Of a stretch of 64,000 nt of DNA, positions 35,528 through 44,508 are shown piece by piece. The number at the start of each line of letters is the position of its first letter. The first letter of the stretch is position 1. Source of the stretch: an uncultured Flavobacteriaceae bacterium (GTDB lineage: Bacteria; Bacteroidota; Bacteroidia; Flavobacteriales; Flavobacteriaceae); contig CANLUS010000001.1 of assembly GCA_947494325.1 (NCBI GenBank), positions 682,001 to 746,000 on the forward strand, read 5' to 3'. Position numbers and translations under genes: made by a program. The notes under the pieces were generated by a model. It had not been told where the DNA came from, ran no database searches, and saw only the letters and a program-made list of their open reading frames with translations.

Positions 35528-36136
35528 ATGGCTTTTGAATTACCACAATTAGGCTACGCATACGATGCCTTAGAACCACATATAGATGCAAGAACAATGG
35601 AAATTCACCATTCGAAGCATCATAACGGATATACCACAAAGTTAAATGCAGCGATAGAAGGAACTGACCTCGCAGGAAAGTCAATAGAAGATATTTTAGG
35701 GAACTTAGATATGAACAACAAAGGTGTTAGAAATAACGGCGGTGGTTTTTATAATCACAGTTTGTTTTGGTCTATTATGAACCCAGAAGATAAAGGACGT
35801 TTATCCGGCCCTTTAAGAGATGCGGTAGAAGCGGCTTATGGATCTTTTGATGAGTTTAAGGATGCTTTCGCTAAGGCTGCAGCTACTCAATTTGGCTCAG
35901 GTTGGGCTTGGTTATGTGTTCTTGAAGGAGGTAAAGTAGAGGTATGCTCATCACCAAATCAAGACAATCCTTTGATGCCAGGTGTTGGTTGTGGAGGAAC
36001 TCCAATTTTAGGAATTGACGTTTGGGAACATGCTTATTATTTGAATTATCAAAACCGTAGACCAGATTATATCAATGCATTTTTTAATGTGATCAATTGG
36101 AACGAAGTAGAAAGACGCTACGACGCTGCGAAATAA
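35528..36136 (+). CDS. Superoxide dismutase, Fe/Mn family
   Basis: A 202-residue cytoplasmic enzyme with all four metal ligands. The first His lies in [10 protein letters not shown] (~26-35), the second in FYNHSLFW (~75-82), and Asp and His in the [18 protein letters not shown] signature (~164-181). GSGWAWL (~119-125) packs the active site. It disproportionates superoxide to peroxide and oxygen. The family's Fe/Mn preference cannot be decided reliably by eye. It has its own -7 box and ends one base before the end of the convergent flavoprotein gene. Confidence 0.97.
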   Translation: MAFELPQLGYAYDALEPHIDARTMEIHHSKHHNGYTTKLNAAIEGTDLAGKSIEDILGNLDMNNKGVRNNGGGFYNHSLFWSIMNPEDKGRLSGPLRDAVEAAYGSFDEFKDAFAKAAATQFGSGWAWLCVLEGGKVEVCSSPNQDNPLMPGVGCGGTPILGIDVWEHAYYLNYQNRRPDYINAFFNVINWNEVERRYDAAK

Positions 36137-36137
36137 A

Positions 36138-37370
36138 TCAAGATTCGTAACGCAACGTATTGGCAATTGATTTGCCAACAATATATGCACCGGTCCAGGC
36201 ATTTTGAAAATTAAAACCACCTGTAACGGCATCAATATTTAAAACCTCTCCTGCGAAGAAGAGGTTTTTGTGTTTTTTACTCTCAAAACGTTTGAAATTT
36301 ATTTCTTTTAGATCAATACCTCCAGCAGTTACAAATTCTTCCTTAAACGTTGTTTTTCCATTCGCATTAAAAACACCATTTGTCAATTGATTGGCTAGAT
36401 TTTCTAGTTGTTTGTTAGAAAGATCAGCCCATCGTTGATCCCTTTCAATTTCTGAAGCTATCACTAGATTTTCCCATAAGCGTTTTGGAATTACCTGAAA
36501 AATAGGTTTTAAACTGACTAGTTTTTTTTGATGCTCTTTTTTGAGCGCTTTTAAATGATCGAATACAACATTAAATGGTCTTGAAAGCCAATTTATTGTA
36601 ACATTATACTGATACTCTTTTTCAGCTAAAAAGCGAGCGCCAAAAGCTGATAATTTCAATACTGCTGGTCCACTAATTCCCCAGTGTGTTATTAGTAAAG
36701 GGCCATTGGTCTCGAATGATGAATTTACCACAGAAACCGTAGCATTTGAAACAGATACACCAGGAATTTCTCGAATGCGCTTATCGTTTATTTTAAAGGT
36801 AAATAAGGAAGGAACTGGAGGTATAATTGAATGGTTGAATTGCGTTGAAATTAAGTTCCAGAACTTCGGACTACTCCCCGTCGTAACAACTAAAGCGTCC
36901 GCCAAATATTGGTCGGTACTTGTTGCAATTTTATATCGATTGTTGAGGTTGGAAATGGAGGTTACATTTTGATTCAAGTGTAATTTAACTCCTGCATTTT
37001 GTGAAGCGTTTATTAGGCAATCTACAATGGATTGAGAAGAGTTCGAAACAGGAAAAACACGATTATCTGCCTCAATTTTTAATTCAATTCCGCGTTTTTC
37101 GAACCATTCCATAGTATCACCGGTCATAAATTGATGAAATGGACCTAATAATTCTTTGGTGCCTCGTGGATAAAATTCGCACAATTCTTTAGGGTCGAAA
37201 CATGCATGAGTCACATTACACCGTCCTCCTCCTGAAATCTTTACCTTTTGTAGTACATTTTTACTTTTTTCCAGAATAATAACCTCCAAATCTAGATTTT
37301 TCTCAGCTACCGTAATTGCGGTAAAAAAGCCTGCAGCACCGCCTCCAATGATCACTACTTTTTTACTCAT
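36138..37370 (-). CDS. FAD-dependent oxidoreductase, HI0933/YhiN (BaiN) family
   Basis: A 410-residue flavoprotein. The N-terminal dinucleotide-binding loop reads VVIIGGGAAGFFTAI. KISGGGRCNVTH near residues 45-56 is the hallmark of HI0933-like proteins. The C-terminal FAD motif is LFFAGEVLNIDAVTGGFNFQNAW (within ~368-392). These proteins are widespread, are annotated as NAD(P)/FAD-dependent oxidoreductases, and have no agreed physiological substrate. Its start overlaps the end of the upstream GHMP kinase gene by 4 bases, implying co-translation in a small minus-strand operon with the kinase and the membrane protein beyond it. Confidence 0.9.
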   Translation of the reverse strand: MSKKVVIIGGGAAGFFTAITVAEKNLDLEVIILEKSKNVLQKVKISGGGRCNVTHACFDPKELCEFYPRGTKELLGPFHQFMTGDTMEWFEKRGIELKIEADNRVFPVSNSSQSIVDCLINASQNAGVKLHLNQNVTSISNLNNRYKIATSTDQYLADALVVTTGSSPKFWNLISTQFNHSIIPPVPSLFTFKINDKRIREIPGVSVSNATVSVVNSSFETNGPLLITHWGISGPAVLKLSAFGARFLAEKEYQYNVTINWLSRPFNVVFDHLKALKKEHQKKLVSLKPIFQVIPKRLWENLVIASEIERDQRWADLSNKQLENLANQLTNGVFNANGKTTFKEEFVTAGGIDLKEINFKRFESKKHKNLFFAGEVLNIDAVTGGFNFQNAWTGAYIVGKSIANTLRYES

Positions 37371-38299
37371 AATATCATGTCTTGATATTTGATCACAGTA
37401 GAGAAGCCCTTATTTTGAAAATATCTTGGTGTGTCTTCGTTTCCTGTGGCCAATATAAAATCACCGCCCCAAGCGCCTAAACTTTTTGTTTGACCAAAAT
37501 AGTCAGAAAATAAGTCCATTTGAACTGGTTTTTGCTGAATAATTGGAGCAATTAATTTTTCATGTTCTATTAATAATTTTTCGAAATGACCAAGCTCAGA
37601 ACAGGTGACAAAGGCCTCAGTCAGTTCCGATATTTTATCAGATAACACGCTAATATTTCCTTGATATTTTTTGTAGTGTGTTATTCCTTCTCTGCTATTT
37701 TGCTTTTTATTGAGATGTACAAAGAATAATTGTTCTTTAAAGCTTGGATTGAATTCAGGAATTTCTTTTGCTGAAGGTTTTTTTTCTTGTAGTTGATAAG
37801 TAATAGGGGTGTTGTGCTGAGCACAAGCAATATCATAGGCACTCCCACCAAAGGTGTTGAACTGCAACCGAAAAGCATCAACTTGAGCCCATTGAGCTAC
37901 ATTGTTTATTAAGGTAGAAGAAGAACCTAAGCCCCAGTTTCTGGCAAAAGTAAGTTCCGATTTTACATAAAGCCCTTCTTGATTTTTCAGAAAAGTAGGA
38001 TTCAGTTCTCTTGCTTTGAATAATATGTTTTGAAGATTTTCAGCTAGCAGGTCATTACTGCCTTCTTGGTTTGCACCAAAAGTGGCACTAATAATCCTAA
38101 GTCGTGGTAAGTCAAATACTACTTGTAACCAACGCTCATTTTTATGCGTATAACTTTCCCAAACTAGTTCCTTTTCAGGAATTGAAGAAACAACTAAGTT
38201 CTGACCATATTTTGTAGGAACTGCCAGCGACTTTGCACCGTCAAGAACTAGGTATTCTCCTGTGATTAATAGTTTTCCATTGCTGTAAAAAGAAGCCAT
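37367..38299 (-). CDS. GYDIA-family GHMP kinase (mevalonate-pathway type)
   Basis: A 310-residue GHMP-superfamily kinase. NGKLLITGEYLVLDGA (~7-22) is motif 1, and WGLGSSSTLI (~124-133) is the phosphate-binding loop. GGSAYDIACAQ (~152-162) corresponds to the GYDIA signature that names this Bacteroidota family, here with Ala for Gly. The C-terminal motif 3 appears as SLGAWGGDFILATG (~272-285). It probably phosphorylates mevalonate or phosphomevalonate, given the HMG-CoA reductase gene 2.4 kb away; the exact substrate is not shown by sequence. It overlaps the flavoprotein gene by 4 bases. Confidence 0.85.
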   Translation of the reverse strand: MASFYSNGKLLITGEYLVLDGAKSLAVPTKYGQNLVVSSIPEKELVWESYTHKNERWLQVVFDLPRLRIISATFGANQEGSNDLLAENLQNILFKARELNPTFLKNQEGLYVKSELTFARNWGLGSSSTLINNVAQWAQVDAFRLQFNTFGGSAYDIACAQHNTPITYQLQEKKPSAKEIPEFNPSFKEQLFFVHLNKKQNSREGITHYKKYQGNISVLSDKISELTEAFVTCSELGHFEKLLIEHEKLIAPIIQQKPVQMDLFSDYFGQTKSLGAWGGDFILATGNEDTPRYFQNKGFSTVIKYQDMIL

Positions 38300-38304
38300 G
38301 ACAA

Positions 38305-39276
38305 TTAGCTTTTACGTCGGTTATATATAGGCAGAAATAAAAATGACAAGCCTCCAAAAACGATAATCATAATCGTTTGAGCCGTCCACATTATCCACCC
38401 AAATGCTCGAGACGGATTATCTTCAATGTTGTATAAAATGAGCGCACTGGCTACGAAGACGGGATAAACACCCAAACCTCCGTTAGTAACGGCCATGCTT
38501 AAAGCACCGGCAACAAACCCGACGATAACAGCTTCAAAAGGTAAATAAGTTGTTTCAGGAATGGCAAAAGTAACGGCGTAAAACATAAGTACATACATTA
38601 CCCAAATGAAAACGGTATGAAATATAAAAGGCCATTTTTTTTCCATTTTAAAAATGCTCACAGCTCCTTCAACTAAACCGTTAATAAATGTTTTTACTTT
38701 TAACAAAAAACCGCCTTTTGCTCGCTGAATTAATTTAATAACTATAAGCCCAATAACACCTAACGCCACCAAAATCAAAATAGGAATTAACTTATTGGAA
38801 TCACTATCTTTAAATAGATAACTTTTAATAAAATCTGCTTGTAAAATAAATGCGAGTGCTATTATTCCTAATAACATAATAACGTCGGCAATACGTTCGG
38901 CTACAATCGTACCAAAAGCCTTTTCTAAAGGTATGTTTTCATATTTAGAGATAGCCGAAGCGCGTGCAATTTCACCAGCACGAGGGATGGCCAAATTAAC
39001 AATGTAGGCAATAAGCACCGTCATGGTACTATTGGCAAATTTAGGCTTATAACCCAATGGTTGTAATAAAAACTGCCAACGATAAGCTCTAGACAAATGG
39101 CTTAGCGCTCCAATAAGCAATGAAGCACCTACCCACCAGTAATTGGCTGATTTAAACGAATTGATAATTTCGGTTTTATCTTGAGGAGAAAGTCTTGATA
39201 ATAAATTCCAAATCAAGCCTATACCAATAGAAATTGGAATAATTGTAAGTAGTATTTTCTTATACTTTGAATTCAA
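38305..39276 (-). CDS. Integral membrane protein, LPG synthase TM / UPF0104 family
   Basis: A 323-residue protein with about eight membrane helices, matching the flippase-like domain of lysylphosphatidylglycerol synthase (MprF N-terminal half). LSHLSRAYRWQFLLQPLGY near residues 60-80 and RAGEIARASAISKYENIPLEKAFGT near 98-120 are typical family segments, as is NGGLGVYPV near 262. The lysyl-transferase domain of MprF is absent. Stand-alone members are thought to be lipid flippases or membrane transporters; substrate unknown. It lies 5 bases upstream of the GHMP kinase gene on the same strand. Confidence 0.85.
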   Translation of the reverse strand: MNSKYKKILLTIIPISIGIGLIWNLLSRLSPQDKTEIINSFKSANYWWVGASLLIGALSHLSRAYRWQFLLQPLGYKPKFANSTMTVLIAYIVNLAIPRAGEIARASAISKYENIPLEKAFGTIVAERIADVIMLLGIIALAFILQADFIKSYLFKDSDSNKLIPILILVALGVIGLIVIKLIQRAKGGFLLKVKTFINGLVEGAVSIFKMEKKWPFIFHTVFIWVMYVLMFYAVTFAIPETTYLPFEAVIVGFVAGALSMAVTNGGLGVYPVFVASALILYNIEDNPSRAFGWIMWTAQTIMIIVFGGLSFLFLPIYNRRKS

Positions 39277-39307
39277 TAGAACCGAAATAAATGGCTTGCA
39301 AAAGTAC

Positions 39308-40150
39308 TTAATTTAAAGCGATATTATCAATTAATCGAATCTTTCCAGCGAAGGCAGCAATAAAACCTCTGTATTTAGAACCTTTTCTTTTTCTTGAAAT
39401 CGTTTTTAACGTATTGGTATTAGCAATTTCAAAGTATTCTAAGTCTAAAGAAACATGTTTTTCAAATTGCTCGTGTACCCATGTATCTACCCTAGAAGCC
39501 GATTCTGTCTCAAACCTAATTTTGGCTTCTTGTAATGTTTTATAAATAAAAGGAGCAGCTGCTCGATGTGTTTTTGTCAAACGAGTATTGCGCGAACTCA
39601 TCGCTAAACCATCTTCTTCACGATAAATTTCACATCCAACGATGTTAGTAGGAATTTTAAAAGATGCGACTAATTTTTTGATGATCTGCAATTGTTGAAA
39701 ATCCTTTTCTCCAAAATAAGCATTGGTAGGTTCTACAATTTCAAATAATCTCTTGACAATAGTTCCTACCCCATCGAAATGACCATCTCTAAATTTTCCT
39801 TCCATGGCATGTTCTAATCCTCCGAAAGTAAATTTTGACGAATGAATATTATTTTTATAAATATCATTGGCCGACGGAGCAAAAACAAAATCACACTTTA
39901 CTTGTTCCAGAAGCTTTTTATCTTGTGTAAGCGTACGTGGATATTTTTTTAGATCTTCTTTATTATCGAATTGGGTTGGGTTTACAAAAATGCTCACCAC
40001 TACAATATCATTAGCTTTTTCTGCTTCTTTTATAAGAGATAAATGACCTTCATGAAGTGCTCCCATGGTTGGGATAAACCCGATTGAATGGTTTTTTCTT
40101 TTCTTTATTAAAGCGTTTTTTAATGATTGAGTTGTAAGGCAAACAAGCAT
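39308..40150 (-). CDS. panC: Pantoate-beta-alanine ligase (pantothenate synthetase)
   Basis: A 280-residue enzyme of the nucleotidyltransferase alpha/beta phosphodiesterase superfamily. IGFIPTMGALHEGHLSLI (~24-41) contains the ATP-binding HxGH motif. SIFVNPTQF (~53-61) and GEKDFQQLQIIKKLV (~147-161) line the pantoate and ATP pockets. REEDGLAMSSRN (~182-193) is the KMSKS-like SSRN motif. It joins pantoate and beta-alanine at ATP cost to give pantothenate for coenzyme A. It is divergent from the glycogen-synthase-like gene, an arrangement I recall as common in Flavobacteria. Confidence 0.96.
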   Translation of the reverse strand: MLVCLTTQSLKNALIKKRKNHSIGFIPTMGALHEGHLSLIKEAEKANDIVVVSIFVNPTQFDNKEDLKKYPRTLTQDKKLLEQVKCDFVFAPSANDIYKNNIHSSKFTFGGLEHAMEGKFRDGHFDGVGTIVKRLFEIVEPTNAYFGEKDFQQLQIIKKLVASFKIPTNIVGCEIYREEDGLAMSSRNTRLTKTHRAAAPFIYKTLQEAKIRFETESASRVDTWVHEQFEKHVSLDLEYFEIANTNTLKTISRKRKGSKYRGFIAAFAGKIRLIDNIALN

Positions 40151-40157
40151 GAAATAA

Positions 40158-40186
40158 TGTTAAGAATTTTGTTAAAAGCGTGTAAA
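40158..40186. promoter_or_regulatory. Triple TGTTAA-type direct repeat between panC and the GT5-like gene
   Basis: TGTTAA (40158), TGTTAA (40170) and TGTAAA (40181) repeat with periods of 12 and 11 bases. These are the reverse complement of the TTAACA/TTTACA hexamers at 16430-16446 and 16963-16979. It lies in the divergent spacer, 36 bases upstream of a -7 box for the + strand gene. A regulator is only inferred. Confidence 0.3.
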
Positions 40187-40222
40187 CATACTATTTTAAG
40201 TTTAAATCTACTTAAATTTTTG

Positions 40223-40230
40223 TAATTTTG
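40223..40230 (+). promoter_or_regulatory. -7 box (TAATTTTG) of the GT5-like gene
   Basis: This is an exact TAnnTTTG match 24 bases before the ATG at 40255. It covers an in-frame TTG at 40228, which therefore cannot be the start codon of the transcript this promoter makes. Confidence 0.55.
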
Positions 40231-40254
40231 CAGCACCCTAACAAAGACGGATTT

Positions 40255-41061
40255 ATGAAAGACAAGAGAATATTATATGTATCTTCTGAAGTAGTGCCAT
40301 ATTTGCCAGAAAATGAAACCGCAAATATGTCTTTTGAAGTGTCGAGAGAGATGCATAACAAAGGCGCTCAAATTAGAATTTTCATGCCCCGTTTTGGTGT
40401 GATTAATGAGCGAAGACATCAATTACATGAAGTAATTAGATTATCTGGAATGAATCTGATAATTAATGATATGGATATGCCATTAATCATTAAGGTTGCT
40501 TCTATTCCAAAAGAAAGAATGCAAGTGTATTTTATTGACAATGATGAATATTTTAAGCGTAAGGCTTTGTATACTGATGAAGATGGTAAAATGTTCAGTG
40601 ATAATGACGAGCGCGCTATTTTCTTTGCAAAAGGAGTTGTTGAAACAGTTAAAAAATTGAATTGGGCTCCAGATATCATTCATGTTCATGGTTGGATGGC
40701 CTCTTTGCTACCATTATATCTTAGAGAATATTATAAGAATGATCCATTATTTTCTGAAAGCAAAATTGTAACCTCTCTTTATAACAATGAATTTGAAGGG
40801 GTTTTAAGTAATGATATGGTGGAAAAAATTAAATTTGATTCTATTTCTGAAGAGAAATTGATTTCATTAAATAAAGCTGACCATTCTAATCTTTTAAAGA
40901 TTGCGATTGAAAACTCCGATGCAGTAATTAAAGGAAGCGAAGAGTTATCCGATGAAATAGAAACACATATAAAAACTACCGAAACCCCTGCTTTAGATTT
41001 TCAACCCTTTGATAATTTTACTGAAGCTTATTCTAACTTTTACCTAACCGAAGTTTTATAA
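40255..41061 (+). CDS. Glycogen/starch synthase-like N-terminal (GT5) domain protein
   Basis: A 268-residue protein equivalent to the N-terminal Rossmann half of GT5 glycogen synthases. ILYVSSEVVPYL opens the domain, where synthases have the donor-site KxGGL motif, and NWAPDIIHVHGWMASLLPLYL (within ~131-152) matches the synthase DIvHaHDW strand. The C-terminal GT-B half with the ADP-glucose site is absent and the reading frame ends cleanly. The KxGGL element itself also seems missing (PENETANMS instead). It is therefore unlikely to make glycogen alone; a binding or regulatory role, or a partner protein, is possible. Similar short proteins are usual in Flavobacteriia beside panC, so this is not a local truncation. 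It starts after a good -7 box. Confidence 0.75.
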   Translation: MKDKRILYVSSEVVPYLPENETANMSFEVSREMHNKGAQIRIFMPRFGVINERRHQLHEVIRLSGMNLIINDMDMPLIIKVASIPKERMQVYFIDNDEYFKRKALYTDEDGKMFSDNDERAIFFAKGVVETVKKLNWAPDIIHVHGWMASLLPLYLREYYKNDPLFSESKIVTSLYNNEFEGVLSNDMVEKIKFDSISEEKLISLNKADHSNLLKIAIENSDAVIKGSEELSDEIETHIKTTETPALDFQPFDNFTEAYSNFYLTEVL

Positions 41062-41087
41062 TTAATCGTTAAAATTTAAAATAGTTT

Positions 41088-42632
41088 ATGACAACTAGAT
41101 TTATGAACAGCATTAAGTCTGTTTTTTTATTTTGTATTGCTTTGTTGGGTATTATTTCCTGTGAAAGAGATTTTGAAGATGTTGGAGTTGCTTTAGTCGA
41201 TAATGATTTGTTTAATACTAAAGATTCAGTTTTTAATATTATTGCATATACTCGAAATGTCGATTCGTCTAGAGTTGATAATTTACCTATCTATAATTTA
41301 GGGATTTATCAAGATCCTAATTTTGGAGAAATAAGATCAACTTTCGTGACGCAATTGGGTATTTCAATTGGACTAGATTTTGGTTTGAACCCTGTAATTG
41401 ATACAGTAATTGTTGATATTCCATACTTCTCTACGCGTCAAACTGAAGACAATTCAGACGGTACACCTAATTTTGTGCTAGACTCGATTTTAGGAGATCA
41501 AGACATGAATTATACGATGAAGGTAAGTAGGTTGGCTACTTTTTTAAATACTCTGAATCCAGACGACCCAACAAGAACTAAGTTGTATTATTCTGACGAA
41601 ACATATAGTGGTGAATCGATATTGTATTCAGGACTTTTTAAACCCAATAAAAATGATACAGCCTTGTTTGTAAATAGAAACTTCTTTGAAGGTTCAGAGA
41701 GTATTGATACAATACAAAGGGATAATTTAAGTCCCACGATTAAATTTCCATTAGATAAAGCAGAAATCGAGCGTATTTTTATTACTGAGTCTGCAGAAAC
41801 TAATTTTGCAAGTGCCGACAATTTTTCTCAGTACTTTCGTGGATTATTATTTGAACCAGAAGGAAGTGATGGTTCTTTAATGTCATTAACTATGTCTGAT
41901 GCTTCATTAAATATATATTATACAAATGAAATACTTACTGACGAAGAAGGCATTGATTTGAATGGTGATGGAGATACCGACGATCTGCAAGTAGCTGTGA
42001 AAACAAAACAGGTATTAACCCTACCATTTTCTGGAATTAGAGCAAGTACATATACTCGTGATTATGCAGGAGCTATCGTTGAAAGCTTTATGAATGCTCC
42101 CAATGTAATTGACGGAGAAGAAAAGTTATTTGTTCAAGGCTCTGCTGGATCCGAAGCAGAACTTCAAATTCAGATAGATTTAGATGAAATTAGAGCTGAA
42201 AATTGGTTAATTAATGGAGCCATTCTAGACCTGTATGTTGAAGATGATGAAATGAATAGAAATGTACCAGAACAACTTTATTTATACAATGCGGACAATA
42301 ATTCACTACTTCTTGATGTTATTACTGAGCAAAATGCCACTGGAATAGGAGGTTTTTTAGAGAGAGATGATGATACGAACAATCCTATTAGGTACAGATT
42401 TTCAATTACAGATTATATTTCGGAGCTATTAAAATCGGATAGTGATGGTGAAATTTCTAGGTTGGCATTGAAAAGTTACCACCCAACGGATGCTCCATTA
42501 TCAGTAATAGATACGATAGTTAGAGATTTTAGCTGGCGAACAAGAGGGGTGGTTATAAAGGGAAATAAATTTCCTGCGACAGATGAAACAAGATTAAAAT
42601 TAACAATTTTTTATACAGAAGAAAATAACTAA
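41088..42632 (+). CDS. DUF4270 family lipoprotein
   Basis: The gene encodes 514 residues (an in-frame ATG at 41103 gives an equally good start). The N terminus is a lipoprotein signal ending GIISC, so Cys is lipidated and the protein is anchored in the outer membrane or exported to the surface. The mature part is rich in beta strands and Asp/Asn. IYNLGIYQDPNFGEIRSTF near residues 63-81 is the conserved opening of DUF4270. Function is unknown. It is placed between the GT5-like gene and glmS, 26 and 21 bases away, so the three genes look like one operon; the grouping may hint at cell-envelope carbohydrate work. Confidence 0.85.
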   Translation: MTTRFMNSIKSVFLFCIALLGIISCERDFEDVGVALVDNDLFNTKDSVFNIIAYTRNVDSSRVDNLPIYNLGIYQDPNFGEIRSTFVTQLGISIGLDFGLNPVIDTVIVDIPYFSTRQTEDNSDGTPNFVLDSILGDQDMNYTMKVSRLATFLNTLNPDDPTRTKLYYSDETYSGESILYSGLFKPNKNDTALFVNRNFFEGSESIDTIQRDNLSPTIKFPLDKAEIERIFITESAETNFASADNFSQYFRGLLFEPEGSDGSLMSLTMSDASLNIYYTNEILTDEEGIDLNGDGDTDDLQVAVKTKQVLTLPFSGIRASTYTRDYAGAIVESFMNAPNVIDGEEKLFVQGSAGSEAELQIQIDLDEIRAENWLINGAILDLYVEDDEMNRNVPEQLYLYNADNNSLLLDVITEQNATGIGGFLERDDDTNNPIRYRFSITDYISELLKSDSDGEISRLALKSYHPTDAPLSVIDTIVRDFSWRTRGVVIKGNKFPATDETRLKLTIFYTEENN

Positions 42633-42653
42633 AATCCGAAAAAAACATTTGCT

Positions 42654-44507
42654 ATGTGTGGAATAACAGGTTACATAGGTTATAGAGAAGCCTATCCAAT
42701 TATCATTAATGGGTTACAACGTCTTGAATATAGAGGTTATGATAGTGCAGGAATTGTACTTTATGACGGCAATGATATTGTATTATCTAAAACAAAAGGA
42801 AAAGTAAGTGATCTTTTAGAAAAGGCCGCCAATGATATTACTACGAAAGGAAACTTAGGAATTGGTCATACTCGATGGGCAACACACGGTGTTCCGAATG
42901 ATGTGAATTCACACCCGCATACGTCACAATCTGGAGAATTGGTCATCGTTCATAATGGAATTATAGAAAACTATGATACTCTTAAAAAAGAACTGATTAA
43001 CAGAGGCTATTCTTTCAAAAGTGATACTGATACTGAGGTTTTAATCAATTTAATTGAAGAGGTAAAAAAAGAGTATAATGTGAAGTTGGGTAAGGCAGTT
43101 CAAATTGCTTTAAACCAAGTCATTGGAGCATATGCTATTGCTGTTTTTGATAAGAACAAACCGGATGAAATAGTTGTAGCTCGTTTAGGGAGTCCTATTG
43201 CAATTGGTATTGGAAAAGATAAAAAAGAGTTTTTTGTTGCATCTGATGCTTCTCCATTCATAGAATATACTAAAGATGCTATTTATTTGGATGATGAAGA
43301 AATGGCAATTATTAGAGTTGGGAAGGATGTTGAGATACGAAAAATTCATGATGATTCGATAGTTGATGCTGATGTTCAGGAATTACAAATGAATTTAGAA
43401 CAGATAGAAAAGGGTGGTTATGACCATTTTATGTTGAAAGAAATTTATGAGCAACCAAGGGCCATTACTGACACATATCGCGGAAGGTTACTAAGAAATG
43501 AGGGCCTTATAAAAATGGCAGGTGTTGAAGATAATATGAAGAAGTTTTTAAATGCTGATCGTATTATAATTGTTGCATGTGGTACTTCATGGCATGCAGG
43601 TTTAGTAGCAGAATATATCTTCGAAGAATTTGCGAGAATTCCAGTAGAAGTTGAATACGCTTCAGAATTTAGATATAGAAACCCTATAATTACCGAGAAA
43701 GATGTTGTAATTGCTATTTCACAATCTGGTGAAACTGCCGATACTTTAGCGGCTATTAAATTGGCAAAAGAAAAAGGAGCCTTTGTTTTTGGTGTTTGTA
43801 ATGTTGTTGGTTCCTCTATTGCTCGAGAAACTGATGCAGGAGCTTACACACATGCCGGGCCAGAGATTGGTGTGGCGTCAACAAAAGCGTTTACAACACA
43901 GATAACCGTTTTATCTTTAATTGCACTTCGATTGTCGAGAGCTAAAGGAACAATGTCTAGCTCAGACTACAGGATGCATTTACAAGAATTAGAATTAATT
44001 CCGCAAAAAGTTGAAAAGGCGCTAGGAGTAGATGAACATGTAAAAGAAATCGCTAAAGAATATTTACTATCAACGAATTGTCTTTATTTAGGAAGAGGAT
44101 ATAACTTCCCTGTGGCTTTAGAAGGAGCTTTGAAGTTAAAGGAAATATCTTATATACATGCAGAGGGTTATCCGGCGGCCGAAATGAAGCATGGACCTAT
44201 AGCCTTAATTGATGACAGAATGCCCGTAATTGTGATTGCAACAAGTAGAGGGCACTATGAAAAGGTAGTAAGTAATATTCAAGAAATTAAATCGAGAAAA
44301 GGAAAAATTATTGCTGTTGTTACAGAAGGCGATGAACAGGTAAAAGAAATCGCGGATCATGTGATTGAAATACCTGAAACAGAAGAGGCATTTACACCTT
44401 TGTTAACCACTATTCCATTGCAGTTATTGTCATATCATATCGCAGTAATGCGTAATTGTAATGTTGATCAACCGCGAAATTTAGCAAAGTCTGTTACAGT
44501 AGAATAA
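42654..44507 (+). CDS. glmS: Glutamine-fructose-6-phosphate aminotransferase (isomerizing)
   Basis: A 617-residue enzyme of normal length. MCGITGYIG exposes the N-terminal nucleophile Cys after Met removal, and GYDSAG and GHTRWATHG complete the glutaminase site. The C-terminal half has two SIS isomerase domains: CGTSWHAGLVAEY and SQSGETADTLAAI in the first, LGRGYNFPVALEGALKLKEISY in the second. It ends in KSVTVE, the usual GlmS C terminus. It makes glucosamine-6-phosphate, the entry to UDP-GlcNAc for peptidoglycan and LPS. I see no glmS ribozyme in the 21-base leader. Its stop codon is one base from the end of convergent pth. Confidence 0.98.
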   Translation: MCGITGYIGYREAYPIIINGLQRLEYRGYDSAGIVLYDGNDIVLSKTKGKVSDLLEKAANDITTKGNLGIGHTRWATHGVPNDVNSHPHTSQSGELVIVHNGIIENYDTLKKELINRGYSFKSDTDTEVLINLIEEVKKEYNVKLGKAVQIALNQVIGAYAIAVFDKNKPDEIVVARLGSPIAIGIGKDKKEFFVASDASPFIEYTKDAIYLDDEEMAIIRVGKDVEIRKIHDDSIVDADVQELQMNLEQIEKGGYDHFMLKEIYEQPRAITDTYRGRLLRNEGLIKMAGVEDNMKKFLNADRIIIVACGTSWHAGLVAEYIFEEFARIPVEVEYASEFRYRNPIITEKDVVIAISQSGETADTLAAIKLAKEKGAFVFGVCNVVGSSIARETDAGAYTHAGPEIGVASTKAFTTQITVLSLIALRLSRAKGTMSSSDYRMHLQELELIPQKVEKALGVDEHVKEIAKEYLLSTNCLYLGRGYNFPVALEGALKLKEISYIHAEGYPAAEMKHGPIALIDDRMPVIVIATSRGHYEKVVSNIQEIKSRKGKIIAVVTEGDEQVKEIADHVIEIPETEEAFTPLLTTIPLQLLSYHIAVMRNCNVDQPRNLAKSVTVE

Positions 44508-44508
44508 T

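Noticed and set aside
42633-42653. Possible glmS ribozyme or riboswitch.
   Set aside because: The gap before glmS is only 21 bases, far too short for the ribozyme.
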